Source of the DNA: Hyphomicrobiales bacterium
GTDB taxonomy: Bacteria > Pseudomonadota > Alphaproteobacteria > Rhizobiales > S144-35
DNA: 12,352 nucleotides
Assembly: GCA_015494185.1 (NCBI GenBank)
Contig: WGBT01000137.1
Coordinates: forward strand, 1-12,352
Reading direction: 5' to 3'
The translations under genes were made by a program, and so were the position numbers. Positions within the stretch are counted from its first letter, which is position 1, and each line of letters opens with the position of its first letter. This document shows, piece by piece, positions 6,897-12,352 of this stretch. The notes below the pieces were generated by a model that was not told the DNA's origin, did not search any database, and worked only from the letters and a program-made list of their open reading frames with translations.

Positions 6897-7054
6897 TCTC
6901 GATCCCATCTCAAGCGGCTTTTTTTGTCCTTCGGGCCTTGAAAAAACAAAATTGCGCCGCATATCCGCCATGAGAATCGGCAATTAACGGCCTCAGCCGT
7001 CCAGTCTTCGCTATTTCTTCACCAAATGAAATTGGTCGAGTGGTCTGGGAAAGC

Positions 7055-7083
7055 TTGACTTGGAGCTGGGGATTGACTACAAC
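7055..7083 (+). promoter_or_regulatory. probable groESL promoter
   Basis: CTTGACT with the -35 hexamer TTGACT at 7055-7060 is followed after 17 bp by TACACA (7078-7083), and the CIRCE operator begins just 3 bp further on, the usual arrangement for HrcA-repressed promoters. A second TTGACT at 7073-7078 has no fitting -10. CTTGAC-type -35 boxes are also used by RpoH in alphaproteobacteria, so dual control is possible but the -10 does not decide it. Confidence 0.55.
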
Positions 7084-7086
7084 AAT

Positions 7087-7125
7087 TTTATTGTTAGCAC
7101 TCACTTTAGGCGAGTGCTAACAATA
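7087..7125. promoter_or_regulatory. CIRCE operator (HrcA binding site)
   Basis: The canonical inverted repeat TTAGCACTC-N9-GAGTGCTAA lies at 7093-7101 and 7111-7119 with no mismatch. The complementarity continues outward, giving perfect 15-bp arms TTATTGTTAGCACTC (7087-7101) and GAGTGCTAACAATAA (7111-7125). This is the established operator of the HrcA repressor, which blocks groESL transcription until heat shock titrates GroEL away. hrcA itself is not in the window. Confidence 0.97.
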
Positions 7126-7329
7126 AGGCGCCGCATGCCAGAAGGTCCGAGCACTGTGAGTTGGCGCTTTATGAAGGAGCTGACAATTGTGTGGCGGAGA
7201 TGTTGCGTTGCCGGGGAAGCTTGGAGCGAGATCGATGAAATGCGCCTTCCCCAAAGGTGACGGCTGCGCCGCCCATATCTTTTCTACTTGGAATTCAATC
7301 AACAGCTGAAACGAAGGAGCCTTGGAAAG
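7126..7329 (+). promoter_or_regulatory. long groESL 5' leader
   Basis: If transcription starts at the promoter before CIRCE, the groES message has an untranslated leader of roughly 240 nt. This part holds a 41-codon ORF (ATG 7135 to stop at 7260) with an internal GTG at 7189 that has AAGGAG 9 nt upstream. It also holds a segment GCGCCTTC (7242-7249) able to pair with 7 of 8 bases of the groES ribosome-binding region (7313-7320). None of this is shown to function. Confidence 0.35.
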
Positions 7330-7620
7330 ATGAAATTCCGTCCGCTTCATGATCGCGTCGTTGTACGCCGTGTCGAAGAAGAACACAAAACTGCTTCGGG
7401 CATCATCATCCCGGATACCGCCGCTGAGAAACCGCAGCAGGGTGAGGTTCTGGCTGTTGGCAGTGGTGCACGCAATGAGGCAGGTCAGATCCAACCCTTG
7501 GACGTGAAAGAAGGTGACAAGGTGCTGTTCGGTAAATGGTCGGGCACCGAAGTCAAGATCGATGGCGAAGAGCTTTTGATCATGAAAGAATCCGACATCA
7601 TGGGGATCATGCAATCTTAA
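7330..7620 (+). CDS. groES: co-chaperonin GroES
   Basis: GroES is the 10-kDa heptameric lid that caps GroEL during ATP-driven folding in the cytoplasm. I chose the ATG at 7330, giving 96 residues beginning MKFRPLHDRVVVRRVE, the family N-terminus; an in-frame ATG at 7288 would add 14 residues not found in the family. AAGGAG at 7314-7319, 10 nt before the chosen ATG, supports this. The mobile loop (about 17-32) with the GroEL-contacting hydrophobic tripeptide III (25-27, in SGIIIPDT) is intact, and the C-terminal half has the expected GDKVLFGKWSGTEVKIDGEELLIM sequence. First gene of the groESL operon under CIRCE. Confidence 0.97.
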   Translation: MKFRPLHDRVVVRRVEEEHKTASGIIIPDTAAEKPQQGEVLAVGSGARNEAGQIQPLDVKEGDKVLFGKWSGTEVKIDGEELLIMKESDIMGIMQS

Positions 7621-7664
7621 GTTCTGCAATTGTTGGATCGTCGCCAGGAAACGAGATTTTGCGT

Positions 7665-7695
7665 GAGTGGGCCTCTCCCCATTGCGGGGCCGCTC
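7665..7695 (+). promoter_or_regulatory. hairpin between groES and groEL
   Basis: GAGTGGGCC (7665-7673) can pair with GGGCCGCTC (7687-7695), with one G-U pair and one mismatch; an alternative tight hairpin is CCCC (7677-7680) with GGGG (7686-7689) over a 5-nt loop. In Agrobacterium the groESL message is known to be cleaved in the intercistronic region at a stem-loop, separating groEL from groES transcript levels. This hairpin is in the right place for such processing, but the function here is inference. Confidence 0.45.
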
Positions 7696-7726
7696 TGTAA
7701 CAGACAACGCTAAAGGAGATTTTTGA

Positions 7727-9370
7727 ATGAGCTCGAAGGAAGTTCGCTTCTCAACCGAAGCCCGCGACCGCATGATGCGCGGCGTCGATATTCTTGCCAA
7801 TGCGGTGAAAGTGACCCTGGGGCCCAAAGGCCGCAATGTCATTATTGAAAAATCCTATGGGGCACCGCGCACCACCAAGGATGGTGTGACTGTGGCCAAG
7901 GAAATCGAACTGGAAGACAAGTTCGAGAATATGGGCGCTCAGATGTTGCGTGAGGTCGCTTCAAAAACCAATGACGTCGCCGGTGACGGCACCACCACGG
8001 CCACTGTGCTGGCCCAGGCGATTGTGCGGGAAGGCTTGAAAGCGGTTGCCGCGGGCATGAACCCGATGGATCTCAAACGTGGCATCGACAAAGCCGTTGC
8101 CGATGTCGTTGCCGATATCAAGGCGAAGGCCCGGAAGGTCAATTCCAGCGAAGAAATCGCTCAAGTTGGCACCATCTCGGCCAATGGTGAAAAAGAGATC
8201 GGTGAAATGATCGCGGAAGCCATGGAACGGGTTGGCAATGAAGGTGTCATTACCGTCGAGGAAGCCAAGAGCCTGAAAAGCGAGTTGGAAGTGGTTGAGG
8301 GTATGCAGTTCGACCGCGGCTATCTCTCGCCTTATTTCATCACCAATGCAGACAAGATGATCTGCGAACTGGAAGATCCCTATATTCTCATTCACGAGAA
8401 GAAAGTCTCCAACTTACAGAGCATGTTGCCGGTCCTTGAAACCGTGGTGCAAAGCGGCAAGCCGTTGCTGATTATTGCCGAAGATGTCGAAGGTGAGGCG
8501 CTGGCGACTTTGGTGGTGAACAAGCTGCGTGGCGGGCTGAAAGTGGCTGCTGTCAAGGCGCCGGGCTTTGGTGATCGCCGTAAAGCTATGTTGCAGGATA
8601 TTGCGATTCTCACCGGTGGCCAGGTGATTTCCGAAGATCTCGGTATCAAGCTGGAAAATGTCACCCTTGACATGCTCGGCACCGCGAAACGGGTGGTGAT
8701 CAGCAAAGATGATACGACCATCGTCGATGGAGCCGGCGACAAGGCTGACATCGAGGCCCGGGTCAAGCAGATCAAGACCCAGATCGAGGAAACCACCTCT
8801 GATTATGACCGCGAGAAATTGCAGGAACGTCTAGCCAAACTGGCGGGCGGTGTGGCCGTGTTGCAGGTCGGTGGCGCTACTGAGATCGAGGTGAAAGAGC
8901 GCAAAGACCGTGTGGATGATGCGCTCAATGCCACCCGTGCTGCCGTTGAGGAAGGTATCGTACCGGGCGGTGGTGTGGCCTTGTTGCGGGCCACGGCTGC
9001 GATCCACACCCGTGGCGACAATGAGGACCAGGAAGCCGGCATCAATATTGTTCGCCGGGCGTTGCAAGCGCCAATCCGTCAAATTGCGGAAAATGCTGGT
9101 GAGGAAGGCTCGATCATTGTCGGCAAGGTGCTCGACAAGGACAGCTATACCTATGGCTATGATGCCCAATCCAGCGAATATGGCGATATGTTGGACAAAG
9201 GGATCATCGATCCTGCCAAAGTGGTGCGCACGGCCTTGCAAGATGCGGCTTCTGTCGCGGGCCTTTTGATCACCACGGAAGCCGGTGTGGCTGAGCTGCC
9301 GAAGAAAGAGGAAGCCGGAGCCGGCATGGGCGGCATGGACGCCATGGGTGGCATGGGCGGCATGATGTAA
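7727..9370 (+). CDS. groEL: chaperonin GroEL
   Basis: GroEL is the 60-kDa chaperonin that forms the double-ring folding chamber with GroES. The 547-residue product has the normal length and all expected parts: the equatorial ATP site with TLGPKGRN (30-37) and GDGTTT (86-91, with Asp87 as the metal-binding residue), the apical substrate-binding domain beginning near EGMQFDRGYLSPYFIT, the GGVAVLQVGGATEIEVKERKDRVDDAL stretch with the hydrolytic aspartate, and the C-terminal Gly-Gly-Met tail (about 531-547). AAAGGAG at 7712-7718 precedes the ATG by 8 nt. It follows groES after 106 bp and ends before a strong intrinsic terminator. Nothing in it is unusual. Confidence 0.99.
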   Translation: MSSKEVRFSTEARDRMMRGVDILANAVKVTLGPKGRNVIIEKSYGAPRTTKDGVTVAKEIELEDKFENMGAQMLREVASKTNDVAGDGTTTATVLAQAIVREGLKAVAAGMNPMDLKRGIDKAVADVVADIKAKARKVNSSEEIAQVGTISANGEKEIGEMIAEAMERVGNEGVITVEEAKSLKSELEVVEGMQFDRGYLSPYFITNADKMICELEDPYILIHEKKVSNLQSMLPVLETVVQSGKPLLIIAEDVEGEALATLVVNKLRGGLKVAAVKAPGFGDRRKAMLQDIAILTGGQVISEDLGIKLENVTLDMLGTAKRVVISKDDTTIVDGAGDKADIEARVKQIKTQIEETTSDYDREKLQERLAKLAGGVAVLQVGGATEIEVKERKDRVDDALNATRAAVEEGIVPGGGVALLRATAAIHTRGDNEDQEAGINIVRRALQAPIRQIAENAGEEGSIIVGKVLDKDSYTYGYDAQSSEYGDMLDKGIIDPAKVVRTALQDAASVAGLLITTEAGVAELPKKEEAGAGMGGMDAMGGMGGMM

Positions 9371-9448
9371 CGGCGGGGGCCTGTCTGTCCTCCTTGCGGC
9401 CGTTGCTGTCGCCGCGCTGTCAACTCAAAAGACCAATCAAGGAAAAAG

Positions 9449-9482
9449 AAGGGCTGCTCCATTTGGGAAGCAGCCCTTTTGT
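9449..9482 (+). terminator. intrinsic terminator of groESL
   Basis: AAGGGCTGCT (9449-9458) and AGCAGCCCTT (9469-9478) form a perfect 10-bp GC-rich stem with a 10-nt loop, followed by a T run beginning within the right arm (9477-9480). It lies 78 bp after the groEL stop codon, and fits rho-independent termination. Confidence 0.88.
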
Positions 9483-9715
9483 CATTTCATACCAGCGGCC
9501 CCCGGCCTTGACTCCTTTGCCGCCCAATTTGCGCATAATTTCCAAAGGGATACGAAAATCCCAAGCGGTCAATTATAAATGCATCAGGTCTCATATCAGC
9601 CCGCATTGCTGAATTCACCGCCTCTCCTTGGCCTGCCATCCCATGGGCGCCACCCGCGGAAAATGGGCACCTCGGAAAATAGGCGGTGGGGGAGGTGTCT
9701 TCTGAGTAGCGTTTC
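9483..9715. other. convergent intergenic region, no gene seen
   Basis: Between the groESL terminator and the 3' end of the site-2-protease-like gene I see no supported gene. Small items only: GGGAT/ATCCC hairpin near 9547-9562, a 7-bp inverted pair CACCGCC (9616-9622) and GGCGGTG (9682-9688), and a repeated GGAAAAT. None forms a convincing terminator for the minus-strand gene. Confidence 0.5.
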
Positions 9716-10420
9716 CTAAAAAAAGAACCACACAAAAACGCCGTAAATCCATAGCAGCAATGCGCCGCCAAAAATGATGAAGGTTAGCCAAAGCAAAGAT
9801 TGCAGTTTGTCATAGTTGGGTGTCCAGCCGGTCCACCAAGCGATCAAATTTGCGATCACATCGCCCCCATTGAAAAGCGGTAGCGGGATAGCGTTCAAGC
9901 TGGCCAATTTTGCCAAGCCCAAGGCAAGGACTTCTAGATATGGCCTTGTTGCGATGGTTTCTTTCATGGCTTCGAGCATGGCTGCCGCATGAGTGGCTGG
10001 TGCAAACCAGATGCCGAAAAATTGGCCCCACATGGCGGTCATCGCGGAAATGACTTCTGTGCGCAAAATCAACCCCGCACAAAGCGCCAAAATGACAATG
10101 CCGGAGGCGGCGACGAGGGCTCTTTTGAGTGGGTGCAGTTCTTCAAAGGCAGGGCGGGATGGGGCTGGAGCCGGATGAAAGCCATGAGCATCGGTATGTT
10201 CTTGGGAATGAAATCGAACAGAACCGTAGATTGGGAACAATCTGATTTGCAAGCGCCCCAATGATGTATTGGCTCCAATAACTTTTGGGCCGATGCCAAT
10301 GGCTATCTCTGCAATACCGGTGCCTGCAAGCCAGCCCGCAATGGCCATGGTAAAAATGTGCAGGCAAATGGCGATCAGGATGATCCCATAAATATCTGCA
10401 ATCAAGTCCCATTGGCTCAT
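9716..10420 (-). CDS. site-2 protease (M50)-like membrane protein with degraded active site
   Basis: The 234-residue product has about four hydrophobic segments (roughly 9-31, 103-122, 165-190, 208-232). The first segment and what follows (GWLAGTGIAEIAIGIGPKVIG, then LGRLQIRLFPIYGSVRF) read like the start of RseP/SpoIVFB-type site-2 proteases, in which an HExxH zinc site precedes a IGFGPK-like segment and a LRLIPLGGYVKF-like strand. Here the HExxH position is HIFTM (21-25): the glutamate and second histidine are lost. The later N-x-x-P-x-P-x-LDGG motif is NAIPLPLFNGGDV (176-188), with the ligand aspartate replaced by Asn184. No PDZ domain is present. It is probably a non-catalytic homologue. 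AGGA lies just before the ATG. It is 205 bp downstream of acnA on the same strand. Family call is by motif layout, moderately sure. Confidence 0.65.
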   Translation of the reverse strand: MSQWDLIADIYGIILIAICLHIFTMAIAGWLAGTGIAEIAIGIGPKVIGANTSLGRLQIRLFPIYGSVRFHSQEHTDAHGFHPAPAPSRPAFEELHPLKRALVAASGIVILALCAGLILRTEVISAMTAMWGQFFGIWFAPATHAAAMLEAMKETIATRPYLEVLALGLAKLASLNAIPLPLFNGGDVIANLIAWWTGWTPNYDKLQSLLWLTFIIFGGALLLWIYGVFVWFFF

Positions 10421-10455
10421 GATTTTCCTGCGTCATAAAATCGATTTGTTTGTGA

Positions 10456-10491
10456 CCAGACAGCGGGGAACAGGTTGCTTGCGCTGCCTGG
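10456..10491 (-). repeat. inverted repeat upstream of the protease-like gene
   Basis: In the minus-strand reading CCAGGCAGCG (10491-10482) pairs with CGCTGTCTGG (10465-10456), a 10-bp stem with a single G-U pair and a 16-nt loop. It ends 35 bp before the ATG of the protease-like gene, so it would lie in its leader or in the acnA downstream region. No T tract follows, so it is not an obvious terminator. Role unknown. Confidence 0.4.
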
Positions 10492-10625
10492 TTGGACAAG
10501 GCCGCGCTGGACGATGACACAGTCTGTGGGCGTAAGAATGTCTTTTCACATGCCCATGTCATGATATCATGTCTGTATTATCACCCATTGGAAGACGCGC
10601 TCCGTTGACGGATCCAGGTTATGTA

Positions 10626-12352
10626 TCATGCGGTTTTGGCGAGATTGCGCAGCACATAGTGTAAGATGCCGCCGGCACGGTAATAGTCCATCTCGTCAGC
10701 GGTATCGATCCGTAACAATAGCTGCGTTTGTGTGCTCGTGCCATCGGCACGGGTGATCTGGGCAGTCAGATGATCACGTGGCCGAATGCTGTCAAGACCG
10801 GTTATCGTCACCGTCTCATCGCCACGCAACCCCAGGGACTGCCAGCTCTCGCCATTGGTAAATTCCAAAGGTAAAACCCCCATGCCGATCAGATTGGACC
10901 GGTGGATACGTTCGAAACTTTGCGCGATCACGGCACGAACCCCCAGCAGCCGCGTGCCTTTCGCCGCCCAGTCGCGTGACGAGCCGGTGCCATATTCCTT
11001 GCCGGCAAACACCACCAGCGGCACAGCTTCAGCCTGATAGCGCATCGCAGCCTCATAGATTGGCATTTCGATGCCATCCGGCTGGTACAAGGTCACGCCG
11101 CCTTCCGAGCCGGGCAACATCTGGTTCTTGATGCGAATATTGCCAAAGGTGCCACGCATCATGACTTCGTGATTGCCGCGCCGGGCGCCAAAAGAATTGA
11201 AATCGCGCGGCTCAACCCCTTGTTCGATCAAATAGCGTCCTGCCGGACTATCGGCCTTGATGGCGCCGGCGGGGGAAATATGGTCGGTGGTGATGCTGTC
11301 ACCAAACAGGCCGAGAATCCGGGCATTTAGAAGATCGTCCACCGGTGCTGGTTCCGGTGTCAGCCTATCGAAGAAAGGCGGTTTGCGAATATAGGTCGAA
11401 CGCGGATCCCAGGCATAGGTTTTGCCGCCCTTGCCGCCAATCTTTTGCCAGTGTTCATCGCCTTTGAAGACATCGCGATAACGTTTGGCAAACATTTCCG
11501 GCGTGACCGTGCGATGGATGATTTCAGCGATCTCTTGGGAGCTTGGCCAGATGTCTTTCAAGAAAACCGGATTGCCGTCTGGGTCTTCGCCAAGAGAGTC
11601 GTGAACCAAATCCACCATCATATGTCCAGCCAGCGCATAGGCTATGACAAGCGGCGGGGAAGCCAGATAGTTGGCCTTGACATCCGGATTGATCCGGCCC
11701 TCGAAATTCCGGTTGCCGGAAAGCACGCTACAGACCACCAGATCATTGTCCTGGATGGTTTTCGAGATGGCCGCTGGCAGCGGGCCGGAATTGCCGATAC
11801 AGGTGGTGCACCCATAGCCCACCAGATCAAAGCCAAGGGCGTCGAGGTCCTCTTGCAGGCCGGATTTTTCCAGATAATCGGTCACCACCTGGCTGCCTGG
11901 CGCCAGTGAGGTTTTGACCCAAGGCTTGACGGTAAGCCCCCTTTCCCGGGCCTTGCGCGCAAGCAACCCTGCGGCGATCAATACGCTTGGATTTGATGTG
12001 TTGGTGCATGAGGTAATCGCCGCCAAAACCACGCTGCCATGGGTCAAGGCATAGTTTTCGCCAGCCACATCATGGCGGGTATCGGTCTTGTCATTTTTGC
12101 CATATTCGGCTTTGAGAGCTTTGGCAAAGGCGGGTTTGGCATGGCTTAAGCGAATCCGGTCTTGCGGCCGTTTGGGGCCTGCAATCGAGGGTTCAACGGT
12201 GCTCATATCGAGCGAGATGGTCTCGGTGAAGGCCGGCGTGTGACCGGGTCGGCGTTTGAGCCCTTGCGCCTCGGCATAAGCTTCCACCAGTTCGGCCCGC
12301 TCGCTGCGCCCGGTGGCGCGCAAATATTTCAAGGTGTCATCATCAATTGGAA
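10626..12352 (-). CDS. acnA: aconitate hydratase A, C-terminal part (N-terminus outside window)
   Basis: Aconitase interconverts citrate and isocitrate in the TCA cycle using a [4Fe-4S] cluster. About 574 codons are visible, the C-terminal two thirds of a protein usually near 890-900 residues; the frame is open to the right edge, where it reads PIDDDTLKYLRATGR, an internal AcnA segment. The TTG at 12332 is therefore not a start. The three cluster cysteines are present: SCTNTSNPS (Cys codon at 12008-12006) and GYGCTTCIGNSGPL (Cys codons at 11810-11808 and 11801-11799). The C-terminal swivel domain has GDSITTDHISPAGAI, SFGARRGNHEVMMRGTF, YGTGSSRDWAAKG and QSFERIHRSNLIGMG. Sequence order is the AcnA/IRP type, not AcnB. 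No disruption is seen. Confidence 0.98.
   Translation of the reverse strand, partial: PIDDDTLKYLRATGRSERAELVEAYAEAQGLKRRPGHTPAFTETISLDMSTVEPSIAGPKRPQDRIRLSHAKPAFAKALKAEYGKNDKTDTRHDVAGENYALTHGSVVLAAITSCTNTSNPSVLIAAGLLARKARERGLTVKPWVKTSLAPGSQVVTDYLEKSGLQEDLDALGFDLVGYGCTTCIGNSGPLPAAISKTIQDNDLVVCSVLSGNRNFEGRINPDVKANYLASPPLVIAYALAGHMMVDLVHDSLGEDPDGNPVFLKDIWPSSQEIAEIIHRTVTPEMFAKRYRDVFKGDEHWQKIGGKGGKTYAWDPRSTYIRKPPFFDRLTPEPAPVDDLLNARILGLFGDSITTDHISPAGAIKADSPAGRYLIEQGVEPRDFNSFGARRGNHEVMMRGTFGNIRIKNQMLPGSEGGVTLYQPDGIEMPIYEAAMRYQAEAVPLVVFAGKEYGTGSSRDWAAKGTRLLGVRAVIAQSFERIHRSNLIGMGVLPLEFTNGESWQSLGLRGDETVTITGLDSIRPRDHLTAQITRADGTSTQTQLLLRIDTADEMDYYRAGGILHYVLRNLAKTA

Noticed and set aside
6910..7104. 64-codon minus-strand frame before groESL
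   Set aside because: It would start with GTG inside the CIRCE operator and has no ribosome binding site; more likely chance.
7288..7329. Upstream ATG extending groES by 14 residues
   Set aside because: The extension is absent from the family, and the AAGGAG site fits the ATG at 7330.
7117..7842. 241-codon minus-strand open frame across groES and the start of groEL
   Set aside because: It overlaps CIRCE-controlled groES and the groEL start on the opposite strand; the protein sequence has no family features and is a by-product of codon bias.
12330..12332. TTG as start of the aconitase
   Set aside because: The frame is open beyond it to the window edge and the residues before it (PIDDDT) match the interior of AcnA, so the gene is simply cut by the window.
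1..12352. CRISPR array, prophage, toxin-antitoxin or defence system
   Set aside because: No regularly spaced repeats, integrase, transposase, nuclease or toxin-like small gene pairs were seen; the window is housekeeping sequence.

Overview
This window is most likely chromosomal DNA from an alphaproteobacterium. The evidence is indirect: a moderately GC-rich base composition by eye, a groESL operon headed by a perfect CIRCE operator (HrcA control), an AcnA-type aconitase, and metK apparently followed by another short-spaced gene, as in many alphaproteobacteria. No marker here fixes the order or genus. Nearly everything is conserved housekeeping sequence. I see no rRNA, tRNA, CRISPR array, transposase, integrase or phage gene.

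Layout. (1) Positions 1-1252, minus strand: the first codons of a possible gene at the left edge, then metK (S-adenosylmethionine synthetase). A 280-bp divergent intergenic region follows, holding the metK leader with a 15-bp tandem repeat, a small hairpin and a possible leader ORF. (2) 1533-2947, plus strand: folE (GTP cyclohydrolase I) and, 5 bp after it, a secreted phosphodiester-glycosidase-family protein. (3) 3084-4388, plus strand: purB (adenylosuccinate lyase). (4) 4389-4796: a 408-bp convergent intergenic region containing a long imperfect palindrome of about 177 bp with perfect 25-bp inner arms. (5) 4797-6260, minus strand: an FAD-linked 2-hydroxyacid dehydrogenase of the GlcD / D-2-hydroxyglutarate dehydrogenase type, with a bulged inverted repeat upstream. 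(6) 6556-6846, plus strand: a small secreted Arg/Gly/Tyr-rich protein of unknown function. (7) 7055-9482, plus strand: the groESL operon with promoter, CIRCE, a leader of roughly 240 nt, groES, an intercistronic hairpin, groEL and an intrinsic terminator. (8) 9716-10420, minus strand: a membrane protein that looks like a site-2 protease (M50) whose HExxH and LDG zinc-ligand motifs are both degraded. (9) 10626 to the right edge, minus strand: the C-terminal two thirds of acnA.

Functionally the genes are a mixed set of one-carbon/SAM metabolism (metK), folate or pterin synthesis (folE), purine synthesis (purB), central carbon metabolism (acnA, the FAD dehydrogenase) and protein folding (groESL). 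They do not form one pathway, and I find no convincing new multi-gene system. The observations most worth a second look are the catalytically degraded site-2-protease homologue, the large palindromic element between purB and the dehydrogenase, the bulged inverted repeat in the dehydrogenase upstream region, and the long groESL leader.
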